Part shown: in pieces, positions 17,725 to 26,854 of the stretch | Position numbering within the stretch: the stretch's first letter is position 1 | How the letters are laid out: the number at the start of each line of letters is the position of its first letter | Assembly: GCA_900298995.1 (NCBI GenBank) | Contig: OMIC01000002.1 | Location: forward strand, 108,274-172,273 | Direction: 5' to 3' | Length of the DNA: 64,000 bases | Source: Hyphomicrobiaceae bacterium | GTDB taxonomy: Bacteria; Pseudomonadota; Alphaproteobacteria; Rhizobiales; Aestuariivirgaceae | Made by a program: the position numbers and the translations under genes | Notes under the pieces: model-generated | Databases searched by the model: none | Told to the model about the DNA's origin: nothing | The model's input: only the letters and a program-made list of their open reading frames with translations

Positions 17725-17985
17725 ATGATCAAGCGCATTCTGTTCGTCACTGCGGCACTGAGCCTTGCCGCAACCGCTGCCAAAGCCGGCCCGGCGCCAT
17801 CCGCCGACGAGATGGCCAAGATCGAGGCATCGCTCAAGGCCTGGGGCTGCACCGCCACCGCCGCCGAGGTGGAAACCGAGGGCACGGGGCTCTACGAAAT
17901 GGATGACGCCAAGTGCTCCGACGGCAAGATCTATGACATCCGGCTCAACAGGGATTTCTCGGTCCATACCATCTCGGCCAACTGA
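17725..17985 (+). CDS. Small exported protein, PepSY-like
   Basis: An 86-residue protein with a signal peptide (MIKRILFVTAALSLAATAAKA, cleavage near residue 21) and a short domain reading ADEMAKIEASLKAWGC, GTGLYEMDDAKCSDGKIYDIRLNRDF. The 'Y-E-x-x-D-A-x-C-x-D-G-K-x-Y-D-(I/V)-x-L-(N/D)' arrangement is like small periplasmic PepSY-domain proteins, with two cysteines that could form a disulfide. A clear AAGGAG site lies before the ATG. The role is unknown; PepSY proteins are often protease inhibitors or metal-related. It sits between a terminator and tRNA-Met with no operon partner. Confidence 0.65.
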   Translation: MIKRILFVTAALSLAATAAKAGPAPSADEMAKIEASLKAWGCTATAAEVETEGTGLYEMDDAKCSDGKIYDIRLNRDFSVHTISAN

Positions 17986-18020
17986 GGAGCCGGACCGGGC
18001 AACCGCCCGGATCGGAGAGA

Positions 18021-18097
18021 TGGTAGCGGGGGAGGGAGTTGAACCCCCGACCCCAGGATTATGATTCCCGTGCTCTAACCAACTGAGCTACCCCGCC
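18021..18097 (-). tRNA. tRNA-Met (CAT), elongator type
   Basis: Read on the minus strand it starts GGCGGGGTAGCTCAGTTGG and ends in an encoded CCA (18021-18023). The seven-pair acceptor stem (with one G-T pair), D arm GCTC...GAGC, anticodon loop ATCATAA (anticodon CAT), variable GGGTC and T arm with TTCAA are all intact. The GGGGTC variable region and lack of initiator features favour elongator Met; a CAT tRNA read as Ile after lysidine modification is less likely. Confidence 0.93.
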
Positions 18098-18108
18098 GGA
18101 GATGGCGG

Positions 18109-18138
18109 GGTATAGGGCCGGGCCTCGGGCCAAGTCAA
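18109..18138 (-). promoter_or_regulatory. Promoter for tRNA-Met
   Basis: On the minus strand, TTGACT (18138-18133) and TATACC (18114-18109) are 18 bases apart, placing the start of transcription a few bases before the tRNA 5' end at 18097. The -35 box matches the consensus at five of six positions. Confidence 0.55.
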
Positions 18139-18192
18139 GCTGTGGAACGCGGCCTTAACCGCCGCGAAAGGCGGCGCTGGCAGACAGGGTGC

Positions 18193-18726
18193 ATGTCTGC
18201 CGTCGATTCCCTTCGTGCACTTGCCAGGCTCCCCGTCCTCGCGCTGCTGCTCGCCGCAGCCGTGCCATGGCTGGCCGGCGGGCTTGCCGCGGGGCCTGCG
18301 GTGATCGCCGGACGCGCCTCGGTTGTCGATGGCGACACCATCGAGATCCATGGGCGACGTATCCGCCTTGCAGGAATCGATGCCCCCGAGAGCCGCCAAC
18401 GCTGCGACCGCGATGGTCGATCCTGGGCCTGTGGCAAGGCTGCCGCCTTCGCGCTCGCCGACCGGATCGGGTCGGCCGCTGTCATTTGCGAGGCCAGCAG
18501 CCATGACCGCTATGGCCGGCTCATCGCCGTGTGCACCGCCTCGGGCGAGGAGCTCAACCGCTGGATGGTGAAGCAGGGCTGGGCGGTTGCCTACCGGCGC
18601 TACAGCCAGGCTTATGCCGGGGCCGAGACGGACGCCCGCGCCAACCGCCGCGGCATCTGGGCGGCGCGCTTCGACATGCCCTGGACATGGCGCAAGAATG
18701 CGCGCCAAAGCTCACCGGCGAGCTGA
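18193..18726 (+). CDS. Thermonuclease-family (staphylococcal nuclease-like) protein, exported
   Basis: A 177-residue protein with an N-terminal hydrophobic segment (LPVLALLLAAAVPWLAGGLAAG) acting as signal peptide or anchor, then an SNc domain. Catalytic landmarks are VVDGDTIEIHGRRIRLAGIDAPES (Asp and Arg of the Ca-binding active site), DRYGRLIAVC and LNRWMVKQGWAVAYRRY. ATG 18193 directly precedes the signal peptide; an earlier in-frame start adds only arginine-rich residues. It lies downstream of tRNA-Met in the opposite direction. It probably degrades extracellular or periplasmic nucleic acid, though many such small family members are untested. Confidence 0.85.
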   Translation: MSAVDSLRALARLPVLALLLAAAVPWLAGGLAAGPAVIAGRASVVDGDTIEIHGRRIRLAGIDAPESRQRCDRDGRSWACGKAAAFALADRIGSAAVICEASSHDRYGRLIAVCTASGEELNRWMVKQGWAVAYRRYSQAYAGAETDARANRRGIWAARFDMPWTWRKNARQSSPAS

Positions 18727-18769
18727 GCCCGTGGCCTGATCCGCCACACCCGGGCAGCGTATCAGGACC

Positions 18770-20197
18770 ATGGAAAAGCCATCCGTTTTCTGGTTCCGCC
18801 AGGACCTCCGCCTCGCCGACAACGCCGCATTGTCCGCAGCCGCAGCGCAGGGGCCCGTCATCTTCCTGTATGTTCTGGATGACACCACGCCGGGCGACTG
18901 GCCGATGGGTGGCGCGTCGCGCTGGTGGCTGCACGGGAGCCTGTCCGCGCTTGCAGCACGGGTACCGCTGGTTCTCCGGCGGGGGGCCGCCGACAAGGTG
19001 ATCGGCCAACTCCTGTCCGAAACCGGCGCGACCTCAGTGCATTTCACGCGCGACTACGCGCCATGGGCGGGCGAACTGGAGCGCCGCGTCAAGGCGGCTT
19101 GCGATGCCGCCGGAGCAGCCTGCCACCGCTACGGCGGCTTTCTGCTGCATGAGCCCGAAGCGATCCGCAACGGATCCGGCGAGCCCTACCGTGTCTACAC
19201 ACCCTTCTCCAAGGCCTGCTTTGCGGCAGGCGAGCCGAAGCCGCTGAAGCCCGCACCGCGCTTTTTGGCCTGGACCGGCGCGGTGAAGGGTGAGCGCCTG
19301 GAGGAATGGGGCCTCCTGCCCCATGCGCCCGACTGGGCCAGGGGCTTTTCCGCCACCTGGACACCGGGCGAAGAGGGTGCCGCAGCGCGGCTCAAGGCCT
19401 TTCTCAAGACGGGTCTTGCCGATTATGCAGATTTGCGGGACCGCCCGGACCGGACCGTCACCTCGGGCCTGTCGCCACATCTCCACTTCGGCGAGATCAG
19501 TCCGGCACAGTGCTGGCACGCCGTGCGACGGACACAGCTCGGCGCAGGCGGCAAGCTCGACAAGCCGGCAGAGAAATTCCTCAAGGAAGTTCTGTGGCGG
19601 GAATTCTCCTATCACCTGCTGCATCACTGGCCGCATCTGCCCGCCGAACCATTCCGGCCCGAGTTCGCCGACTTCCCGTGGCGTGATGACCCGGCGTCAC
19701 TCAAGTCCTGGCAGCGCGGGCGGACGGGCTATCCCATCGTCGATGCCGGCATGCGTGAATTGTGGGCCACCGGCATCATGCACAACCGCGTGCGCATGAT
19801 CGCCGCCTCCTTTCTCATCAAGGACCTGCTCATTCCCTGGCAGGCGGGCGAGCGCTGGTTCTGGGATACGCTGGTCGACGCCGATATCGGCAGCAATTCC
19901 GCGAGTTGGCAGTGGGTGGCGGGCTGCGGAGCCGATGCTGCGCCCTACTTCCGCATTTTCAATCCGGTGCTGCAGGGCGAGAAGTTCGACCCCGAGGGCA
20001 GCTATGTGCGCAAATGGGTTCCCGAACTTGCCCGCCTTCCCCAGGAATTCATCCACCGGCCATGGGAAGCGCCGCAACTGGTTCTGGCGGAGGCGGGCGT
20101 AACGCTGGGCCGCAACTATCCGCACCCGATGGTGGATCACGGCAAGGCGCGCGACCGAGCACTCGCGGCCTTTCAGAAACTCAAGGGGGCAGCATGA
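18770..20197 (+). CDS. phrB: Deoxyribodipyrimidine photolyase (class I CPD/cryptochrome family)
   Basis: A 475-residue flavoprotein that uses blue light to split UV-induced pyrimidine dimers. The N-terminal antenna domain opens with FWFRQDLRLADNAAL. The C-terminal FAD-binding domain has GRTGYPIVDAGMRELWATG, MHNRVRMIAASFLIKDLLIPWQAGERWFWDTLVDAD and SNSASWQWVAGCGADAAPYFRIFNP, with the Trp residues of the electron-transfer chain. Its stop overlaps the next start (ATGA), coupling it to an FMN reductase. The family is clear; CPD rather than 6-4 specificity is inferred from class I features. Confidence 0.93.
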   Translation: MEKPSVFWFRQDLRLADNAALSAAAAQGPVIFLYVLDDTTPGDWPMGGASRWWLHGSLSALAARVPLVLRRGAADKVIGQLLSETGATSVHFTRDYAPWAGELERRVKAACDAAGAACHRYGGFLLHEPEAIRNGSGEPYRVYTPFSKACFAAGEPKPLKPAPRFLAWTGAVKGERLEEWGLLPHAPDWARGFSATWTPGEEGAAARLKAFLKTGLADYADLRDRPDRTVTSGLSPHLHFGEISPAQCWHAVRRTQLGAGGKLDKPAEKFLKEVLWREFSYHLLHHWPHLPAEPFRPEFADFPWRDDPASLKSWQRGRTGYPIVDAGMRELWATGIMHNRVRMIAASFLIKDLLIPWQAGERWFWDTLVDADIGSNSASWQWVAGCGADAAPYFRIFNPVLQGEKFDPEGSYVRKWVPELARLPQEFIHRPWEAPQLVLAEAGVTLGRNYPHPMVDHGKARDRALAAFQKLKGAA

Positions 20198-20742
20198 CAA
20201 GACTTCTGGGCATCAGCGGGTCGCTCCGCAAGGCTTCCACCAACACCGGACTGCTGCACACCATTTCAGGCCTTTCACCTGCGCATGTGCAGATGGACAT
20301 TGCGACGCTGCATGGCATTCCGCTGTTCGACGAAGATGATGAAGCGGCGAACGGAAGGCCCGCAGCCGTTGCCGAACTCGACGCCAGGATCCGTGCCGCC
20401 GATGGCATCGTCATCGCCTGTCCGGAATACAACTTCTCGATGACGGGTGTACTGAAGAATGCCAATGACTGGCTCTCACGCGGCGGCTCTCCCTATCGCT
20501 GGAAGCGGGTAGGTGTGGTCGGCGCGGGCGGTGGCCAGGTCACAGGCACGGCGCGCGCCCAGTATCATCTGCGCCAGAACCTCCAGGCACTGCAGGCCAT
20601 CGTCATGCCGCGTCCCGAGGTGTTCATCACCAATAACGAAGTGAAGTTCTCCGCCGACGGCTTTCTGACCGACGACGACACGAGGCGCTATGTCGCGAAA
20701 TGGCTCGAGGCGTTTCTCGAATGGGTCGAGAAGCGCCCCTGA
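20194..20742 (+). CDS. NADPH-dependent FMN reductase (flavodoxin-fold)
   Basis: A 182-residue flavodoxin-fold reductase. GISGSLRKASTN at the N-terminus binds the FMN phosphate, and CPEYNFSMTGVLKNANDWLSR is the family's flavin-ring loop (usual form PEYN-x-S-x-x-G-x-L-K-N). The ATG at 20194 overlaps the photolyase stop by four bases, so the two are translated together. The pairing suggests supply of reduced flavin to photolyase or general quinone/azo reduction under stress; the coupling is seen, the functional link is inferred. Confidence 0.9.
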   Translation: MTRLLGISGSLRKASTNTGLLHTISGLSPAHVQMDIATLHGIPLFDEDDEAANGRPAAVAELDARIRAADGIVIACPEYNFSMTGVLKNANDWLSRGGSPYRWKRVGVVGAGGGQVTGTARAQYHLRQNLQALQAIVMPRPEVFITNNEVKFSADGFLTDDDTRRYVAKWLEAFLEWVEKRP

Positions 20743-20752
20743 CGGCGCAGGC

Positions 20753-21421
20753 CTAGACGGCGAGGCTCGAGGCCGCCGTGCGGATGGCGCGGATTTCTGT
20801 CGTGTAGTCCTTGGCGCGGAACACTGCCGAACCCGCCACCAGGACATTGGCCCCGGCGCGGGCGACGTCGGCGGCATTGGCAGCGGTGATGCCGCCATCG
20901 ACCTCGATATCGATATTCCGTCCACGGATCATGTCGCGCAGCTCGGCGATCTTGTCCAGCATCGCTGGAATGAAGGCCTGGCCGCCGAAGCCAGGGTTCA
21001 CGGTCATGACGAGGATCAAGTCAAGCCGGTCCAGCACATGGCGGAGAACCGAGGCTGGAGTGCCGGGATTGAGGGCCACGCCCGCCTTCTTGCCAAGCGC
21101 CCGGATCGCCTGCAGCGAGCGGTCGAGATGCGGGCCTGCCTCGGCGTGGATGGTGATGACATCCGCACCGGCACGCGCGAAGGCCTCGAGATAGGGCTCT
21201 GCAGGCGCGATCATCAGATGCACGTCGAAGACCTTCCTAGTAACCGGGCGTATGCCCTCGATCACCGGCAGGCCGAAGGAAATGTTGGGCACGAAATGCC
21301 CGTCCATCACATCGATGTGGATCCAGTCTGCACCCGCCGCATCGATGGCGCGCACCTCATCGCCCAGCCGCGCGAAATCAGCGGCCAGGATGGAGGGCGC
21401 GACACGGATGGAGCGGGTCAT
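20753..21421 (-). CDS. rpe: Ribulose-phosphate 3-epimerase
   Basis: A 222-residue TIM-barrel epimerase interconverting ribulose-5-phosphate and xylulose-5-phosphate in the pentose phosphate pathway. Signatures are [16 protein letters not shown] at the start, [17 protein letters not shown] (metal-binding His/Asp), [24 protein letters not shown] and [27 protein letters not shown]. It follows gap by 7 bases and is probably co-transcribed with it. Full length and intact. Confidence 0.95.
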   Translation of the reverse strand: MTRSIRVAPSILAADFARLGDEVRAIDAAGADWIHIDVMDGHFVPNISFGLPVIEGIRPVTRKVFDVHLMIAPAEPYLEAFARAGADVITIHAEAGPHLDRSLQAIRALGKKAGVALNPGTPASVLRHVLDRLDLILVMTVNPGFGGQAFIPAMLDKIAELRDMIRGRNIDIEVDGGITAANAADVARAGANVLVAGSAVFRAKDYTTEIRAIRTAASSLAV

Positions 21422-21428
21422 CGTGTGC

Positions 21429-22442
21429 TCAGCCGATCAGCTTGCCGAAATGCACGGCGGTGTCGCCCATGCGATTCGAGAAGCCCCATTCATTGTCGTA
21501 CCAGCTCAGAATCTGGACGAAGCTGTCGTCCATCACCTTGGTCTGGTCGAGGTGGAAGACCGAGGAATGCGGATCATGGTTGAAGTCCACCGAGACGTTG
21601 GGCTTCGCGGTCACGCCGAGGATGCCCTTCAGTGATCCGTTGGCGGCCTTGATGATCGCCTCGTTCACCTCTTCCTTCGTGGTCTTACACTTGGCGATGA
21701 ACTTGAGGTCCACGACAGAGACATTGGGGGTGGGAACCCGCATGGCATAGCCGTCGAGCTTACCCTTGAGTTCGGGCAGCACGAGGCCAACGGCCTTCGC
21801 GGCACCCGTCGAGGTGGGGATCATGGAGAGCGCTGCCGCGCGCGCCCGGTAGAGATCCTTGTGCATCTGGTCGAGTGAGGGCTGGTCGTTGGTGTAGGAG
21901 TGGATCGTGGTCATCATGCCCTTTTCGATGCCGATTGCGTCATTCAGCACCTTGGCGACCGGCGCCAGGCAGTTGGTTGTGCAGGAGGCATTCGAGATCA
22001 CCATGTGGTCCTTGGTGAGCTTGTCGTGGTTGACGCCATAGACAACGGTGAAGTCAGCGCCATCCGAGGGCGCCGAGACGATGACGCGCTTGGCGCCGGC
22101 GGTCAGATGGGCCGCGGCCTTGTCACGGGCCGTGAAGATGCCGGTACATTCCATGGCGATGTCGATGCCGAGATCCTTCCATGGCAGCTGGCTCGGATCC
22201 TAGATCGCCGTGACCTTGAACTGGTCCGATCCGATCGAGATCGAATCGCCCTTGACCGTCACCTCGCGCGGAAAGCGGCCATGCACTGAGTCGAACTGCA
22301 GCAGATGCGCATTGGTCTCGACGGGGCCCAGATCGTTGACGGCCACGATGTCGATGTCCTGGCGTCCGGATTCATAGATGGCGCGAACGATGTTGCGGCC
22401 GATGCGGCCGAAGCCATTGATGGCGACACGGATCTTGGTCAT
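21429..22442 (-). pseudogene. gap: Glyceraldehyde-3-phosphate dehydrogenase gene interrupted by one in-frame TAG
   Basis: Across the stop the frame encodes 337 positions, the full GAPDH length. The first 80 residues ([25 protein letters not shown]) end at TAG 22202-22200, then the same frame continues [23 protein letters not shown] through the catalytic [12 protein letters not shown] and on to a normal C-terminus. The family usually has Arg, Lys or Gln-like residues where the amber falls. There is no frameshift and no other lesion. TAG is the natural stop of several genes in the window, so recoding is unlikely. Either a recent loss-of-function mutation, a sequencing/assembly error, or suppression would explain it. 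A GAAC/GGAG-type ribosome site precedes the ATG at 22442. Confidence 0.9.
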
Positions 22443-22531
22443 GGCGAGGTCTCCGGAACGTGTGAGGATGGAAATGCAGTCGTCCTTATAGTGATTTCAT
22501 CACGGGGCGGAAGGGGGAACGGCCATTCCGC

Positions 22532-23191
22532 TCACCCGGACGGCGGGTAATGCCGGGGAAAGAAGGCCTCCAGCGCCGACATGATGGTTTTTTGGGCATC
22601 GCCCGCACTGACCCTGCCCAGGTGCCCGGTGCCACCAGAGGCCAGCGCGAGCCAAAGGCCGTCTCCCAGCGAATCCAGCGCATGCACGACAAGTCCGGGG
22701 GCATGGCCATAGGCCCCCTCCGCGCACAGGGCGCGGCACAACTCCTCGATGCGGGCCCGACGCTCGGCGTCATGGGCCGTGCAGATCTGCTCATAGACCG
22801 GCCGTCCCTGGGCCTCGCCCCAGAAGGCGATCCATGCAGCCAGTTTCTCCGGGGTGAAGACGTGGGTATCGAAGTCCGCAAGCAGCAGGGTCTTGAGGCG
22901 TTCGGCCGGCGCCGCACCCGCCCGGCCGAGGGCGCCCACCCAGTGGCTGCGGTATTCAGCGGCGAGGGCGGTGAGAACTGCAGCGAGCAGTGCGTCCTTG
23001 CTGCTGAAATGAAAGATAACGATGCCGGCGGAGAGTCCGGCCTGCCGCGCCACGTCGGCAATCGTGAGAGCCGCATAGCCCTTGCGCGCCAGGACCGCGA
23101 CGGTGGCGGCGATGAGTTGCCGGCGACGCACCCCGGGCTCGGCCTTGCGCAGCGCCGGTCTGCCGCTGCTCACGCCCAACCCCTGATCCAT
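22532..23191 (-). CDS. TetR/BetI-family transcriptional repressor
   Basis: A 219-residue regulator with an N-terminal helix-turn-helix (RRQLIAATVAVLARKGYAALTIADVARQAGLSAGIVIFHFSSKDALL) very like BetI, and a helical C-terminal ligand domain containing AWIAFWGEAQGRPVYEQICTAHDAERRARIEELCRAL, also BetI-like. BetI controls choline-to-betaine genes, but no bet genes are adjacent. The dimethylglycine-dehydrogenase-like gene 6 kb away is the only betaine-related neighbour. ATG 23191 is chosen with a G-rich site upstream; ATG 23227 is an alternative. It is divergent from the DUF3422 gene over 115 bases, so that gene is a plausible target. Confidence 0.8.
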   Translation of the reverse strand: MDQGLGVSSGRPALRKAEPGVRRRQLIAATVAVLARKGYAALTIADVARQAGLSAGIVIFHFSSKDALLAAVLTALAAEYRSHWVGALGRAGAAPAERLKTLLLADFDTHVFTPEKLAAWIAFWGEAQGRPVYEQICTAHDAERRARIEELCRALCAEGAYGHAPGLVVHALDSLGDGLWLALASGGTGHLGRVSAGDAQKTIMSALEAFFPRHYPPSG

Positions 23192-23306
23192 CCGGCCTGC
23201 CCCGCTCCCGTCATGGCCGCGAACCATACTGAATGCGCCGGAGCCGGGAAAGTGCCCCGGTTGACCGCAGTCGGCCAGCCCCCTAAAGCATGGTCCGGGC
23301 GGCAGC

Positions 23307-24572
23307 ATGCGCGATCACGAGCTTCGGTACATCCTGAATGACGAGTTGCACGGGCGGCCGGGCCTGCCGGTGATTGCACCGGCGCGCGTCACGCACCTCG
23401 CCTTCACGCTCAGGGAGGGTGACGGCGACCCCCTCGCCCAGATCCGGCTGCTCTGTGACGCCCTCGGCGTGAAGCCACCGGCGGATGGCGCCGCCCACCA
23501 CAGCGCCGAGATTGCCGGTGGACAGATCAAATACGAGCGGCATGGTGAATTCTACCGCGTCAGTGTCGTGTCCGAGGGCGGACCCGATCAGGGCGAGGCC
23601 CTGACCCTGCTGCCCATCGGCTGGATCGAGAACCTGCCGGGCGAGCGGCTGGTCGGCATTCATACCCGCGTCATGTCGCGGGACGAGCGCGAGCCCACGA
23701 CCGAGGATCTCGTGACGCTGTTCGGCCACGAGGACATTGCCGGTGCGCGGGTGAGCTCTGGCCTCGCGACGGTCTGGACCGACTTTCGCATCGGGCCCGA
23801 CGGATACACCCGGATGCTGGTGCAGGATCATGGCCTGTCGCCACTGCGGCTTGGCCGCGTGGTGCGGCGCATCCACGAGATCGAAACCTATCGCATGATG
23901 GCGCTTCTGGCGCTGCCGCTGGCGCGCAAGGTGCAGGGCGAGCTGGCGGGGCTTGAGCGCGCGGTCTCCAAGGTGACGGCGGACATGTTGTCCTCGCGCG
24001 AGAGCCAGGAGGATGCGGAGCTGCTGGCCGAACTGAGCCGCATTGCCCGCGACGTCGAGGAAGTGTCGAGCCGCACCAGCTACCGGTTCGCGGCAGCCCG
24101 CGCCTATGCCGCGCTCGTTGACAAGCGCATCGCCGAGCTGGGCGAGGAGAAGCTGCAGAGCTTCCAGCGCATCGGCGTGTTTCTCGACCGCCGCTTTTCG
24201 CCGGCCATGGCCACCTGCCAGGCCGTCGCCGACCGCATCAGAAGCCTCGCCGAGCGCAGCGAACGCGCCTCCAACCTGCTGCGCACCCGCGTCGACATTG
24301 CGCTCGAGGCGCAGAACCAGCAGGTTCTGAAGTCGATGGAGAAGCGCGGCCGCCAGCAGTTGCGGCTGCAGGAAACGGTCGAGGGCCTGTCGGTCGTCGC
24401 CATCAGCTATTACATGATCGGCATTCTGGGCAAGCTGATCGACGGGCTTGGCGCTTATATGCAGGCAGACATGAAAATCGTCAGCCTGCTGAGCGTTCCG
24501 CTCGTCGTGCTGGCCGTATGGTATGCCGTTCGCCGCCTGCGAAACAGGATCATGCGTTCAGACGACGCCTGA
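23307..24572 (+). CDS. DUF3422 family membrane protein
   Basis: A 421-residue protein matching the DUF3422 family: an opening LRYILNDELHGRPGLPVIAPARVTHLAF (usual form 'L-x-x-E-x-H-x-R-P'), a middle soluble region, a helical/coiled stretch (about 190-330, including Glu/Arg-rich heptads) and two C-terminal membrane segments (VVAISYYMIGILGKLIDG and VSLLSVPLVVLAVWYAV). The layout recalls CorA-like topology, with a coiled coil before paired membrane helices, but no GMN motif is seen. Function is unknown. It is transcribed divergently from the BetI-like repressor. Confidence 0.85.
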   Translation: MRDHELRYILNDELHGRPGLPVIAPARVTHLAFTLREGDGDPLAQIRLLCDALGVKPPADGAAHHSAEIAGGQIKYERHGEFYRVSVVSEGGPDQGEALTLLPIGWIENLPGERLVGIHTRVMSRDEREPTTEDLVTLFGHEDIAGARVSSGLATVWTDFRIGPDGYTRMLVQDHGLSPLRLGRVVRRIHEIETYRMMALLALPLARKVQGELAGLERAVSKVTADMLSSRESQEDAELLAELSRIARDVEEVSSRTSYRFAAARAYAALVDKRIAELGEEKLQSFQRIGVFLDRRFSPAMATCQAVADRIRSLAERSERASNLLRTRVDIALEAQNQQVLKSMEKRGRQQLRLQETVEGLSVVAISYYMIGILGKLIDGLGAYMQADMKIVSLLSVPLVVLAVWYAVRRLRNRIMRSDDA

Positions 24573-24577
24573 ATGCG

Positions 24578-25747
24578 CTAGACCCGCGTCCACCTGCCGT
24601 TCTTTTCCGATGATTTCACGCAGGCCTCGATGAAAGCCATGCCGGCGACGCCGTCGGCAATGCCGGGGAAGGTCACATCCTTGTCGGGCTTCTTGCCTGC
24701 ACGCCGCGCCTTGATGGCGCGGGCCACCTCGGAATAGACATTGGCGAAGCCTTCGAGATATCCCTCGGGATGACCCGGCGGCACGCGCGTCACCCGTCCG
24801 GCCGCGGCATTCGATCCCGCACCGCCACGGGTGATCAGCCGCTTTGGCTCGCCAAAGGGCGTGAACCAGAGATAGTTCGGATCCTCCTGCGTCCATTCTA
24901 GTCCGCCCTTGGTGCCGTAAATCCGGATCTTGAGGCCGTTCTCATTGCCGGGCGCCACCTGGCTGGCCCAGATCATGCCCTTGGCCCCGCCCTTGAAGCG
25001 CAGCATCACATGTACATTGTCGTCGAGCGCGCGGCCCTTCACAAAGGTGGTGAGATCCGCCGATAGCTCCTCACACGCAAGCCCCGAGACATTGCACAGA
25101 AGCTGGAAGGTGTGAGTGCCGATGTCGCCAACACAGCCGCCCGCGCCCGACCGCCTGGGATCGGTGCGCCACGCCGCCTGCTTCTGCCCGGTCTTCTCCA
25201 GCGCCGTGGTGAGCCAGTCCTGCGGGTATTCGCCCTGGAGCACACGGATCTCGCCGAGATCGCCCGCGGCAATCATCGCCCGCGCCTGACGGATCATCGG
25301 ATAGCCGGAATAATTGTGTGTGAGCGCGAAGATCACCCCCGGCCTTTTTGCCAGCAGCTTTTCGAGCGCCTTTGCCTCCTTGAGGTTGAGAGCGAGCGGC
25401 TTGTCGCAGATCACATGGATGCCGGCCTCGATGAAGGCCATGGCGGCCGGCACATGCATGTGATTGGGCGTCACGATCGACACCGCCTCGATGCCGTCAG
25501 GCCGCTTCGCCTCGGCGCGCGCCATCTCGCGGAAATCGGCATAGACCCGGTCGGGCGAAAGGCCGAGCTCGGCGCCCGAGGCCCGCGCCTTCGCCGCATC
25601 GGCCGACAGCGCGCCCGCCACCAGCTCGTACTGATCGTCCATGCGCGCGGCGAGGCGGTGCACGGCGCCGATGAAGGCCCCCTGCCCGCCGCCCACCATG
25701 CCGAGCCTGATGCGGCCCGTATTGGCATCGCTCCGTCCCGAAACCAT
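24578..25747 (-). CDS. Gfo/Idh/MocA family sugar oxidoreductase
   Basis: A 389-residue NAD(P)-dependent dehydrogenase with LGMVGGGQGAFIGAVHRLAARM as Rossmann start, VSIVTPNHMHVPAAMAFIEAGIHVICDKPLALN carrying the catalytic-lysine DKP motif, and GGCVGDIGTHTFQL in the substrate domain. It is the last gene of the sugar operon, 23 bases after a xylose-isomerase-like epimerase. That pairing is common in inositol and unusual-sugar catabolism, where a 3-keto sugar is made and then isomerised. The substrate is not readable from sequence. Confidence 0.85.
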   Translation of the reverse strand: MVSGRSDANTGRIRLGMVGGGQGAFIGAVHRLAARMDDQYELVAGALSADAAKARASGAELGLSPDRVYADFREMARAEAKRPDGIEAVSIVTPNHMHVPAAMAFIEAGIHVICDKPLALNLKEAKALEKLLAKRPGVIFALTHNYSGYPMIRQARAMIAAGDLGEIRVLQGEYPQDWLTTALEKTGQKQAAWRTDPRRSGAGGCVGDIGTHTFQLLCNVSGLACEELSADLTTFVKGRALDDNVHVMLRFKGGAKGMIWASQVAPGNENGLKIRIYGTKGGLEWTQEDPNYLWFTPFGEPKRLITRGGAGSNAAAGRVTRVPPGHPEGYLEGFANVYSEVARAIKARRAGKKPDKDVTFPGIADGVAGMAFIEACVKSSEKNGRWTRV

Positions 25748-25770
25748 GTGCTCTGTCTCCGTAGAGGCTG

Positions 25771-26829
25771 TTACTTGATGCCGAGGATCCGGCGGATCTT
25801 GGCCTTGTCGGCAGAACCCGCGACGAAATCATCAAAGCTCTTCTCGGTCGTCTTGATGATGTTGGCCGCGATGAAGGGTGCGCCCTCGATGGCCCCCTGC
25901 ACGGAGTCCTTGATGCAGCACTCCCACTCGAGCACCGCCCAGCTGTCATAGTTGTAGCCGGCAAGCTTCGAGAACACGGCCCCGAAATCGACCTGGCCGT
26001 CACCGAGGGAGCGGAAGCGGCCCGCGCGCTTGAGCCAGGGCTGGAAGCCGGAATAGACGCCCTGCTTGCCCGACGGGTTGAACTCCGCATCCTTCACGTG
26101 GAAGGCGCAGATGCGCTCGTGATAGATGTCGATGAAGTCGAGATAGTCGAGCTGCTGCAGCACGAAATGCGAGGGATCGTAGTTGATCATGCAGCGCGGA
26201 TGATTGTCGAGCCGCTCGAGGAACATCTCGAAGGTGGCCCCGTCCATCACGTCCTCGCCGGGGTGCAGTTCGAAGCCGCAGTCAACGCCATTCTCCTCGA
26301 ACACGTCGAGCAGCGGCTTCCAGCGCCGTGCCAGCTCGTCGAAGCCCTCCTCGATCAGGCCCGGCGGGCGCGGCGGCCAGCCATAGAGGAACGGCCAGCA
26401 CAAGGCGCCGGGGAACGAGACATGCGCGCCGAGGCCAAGATTGCGCGACGCCTTGGCGGCGTACTTCACCTGCTGCACCGCCCATTTCTGACGCTCCTTC
26501 GGCTTGCCGTGGAATTCCGGCGGAGCGAAGGCGTCGAAGGCCTCGTCATAGGCGGGATGCACTGCGACCAGCTGGCCCTGGAGATGGGTGGACAGCTCGG
26601 TGATCTCGACGCCATTGGCATTGGCAACACCCTTGATCTCGTCGCAATAGGCCTTGGACGTGGCAGCCTTCTTGAGATCGAACAGCCGGCCATCCCAGCT
26701 CGGAATCTGGACACCCTTGTAACCCAGCGACGCTGCCCATTTGGTGATCGCGTTCCAGGAATTGAACGGCGCCTTGTCACCCGCGAATTGCGCCAGGAAT
26801 ATCGCTGGTCCCTTGATGTTTGCCGGCAT
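25771..26829 (-). CDS. Sugar phosphate isomerase/epimerase (xylose-isomerase-like TIM barrel)
   Basis: A 352-residue TIM-barrel protein of the AP_endonuc_2/IolE-type group. Visible landmarks are GYKGVQIPSWDGRLFDL, STHLQGQLVAVHPAYDEAFDAF, FELHPGEDVMDG (metal Glu/His), MINYDPSHFVLQQLDYLDFI (metal Asp/His) and FHVKDAEFNPSG. ATG 26829 follows a strong GGGAGGA site; the longer frame to 27009 is antisense-like and overlaps xylA. It sits between xylA and the Gfo/Idh gene with short gaps. Together the last two genes look like a keto-sugar module attached to the xylose genes. Confidence 0.85.
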   Translation of the reverse strand: MPANIKGPAIFLAQFAGDKAPFNSWNAITKWAASLGYKGVQIPSWDGRLFDLKKAATSKAYCDEIKGVANANGVEITELSTHLQGQLVAVHPAYDEAFDAFAPPEFHGKPKERQKWAVQQVKYAAKASRNLGLGAHVSFPGALCWPFLYGWPPRPPGLIEEGFDELARRWKPLLDVFEENGVDCGFELHPGEDVMDGATFEMFLERLDNHPRCMINYDPSHFVLQQLDYLDFIDIYHERICAFHVKDAEFNPSGKQGVYSGFQPWLKRAGRFRSLGDGQVDFGAVFSKLAGYNYDSWAVLEWECCIKDSVQGAIEGAPFIAANIIKTTEKSFDDFVAGSADKAKIRRILGIK

Positions 26830-26854
26830 TGGTGTCCTCCCGTATGTCGAATGT

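Noticed and set aside
22200..22202. Reassigned TAG codon in this organism
   Set aside because: TAG ends several intact genes in the window at the expected family C-termini.
21429..22442. Two separate genes (80 and 241 codons) in place of gap
   Set aside because: Both are parts of one GAPDH in the same frame split by a single TAG.
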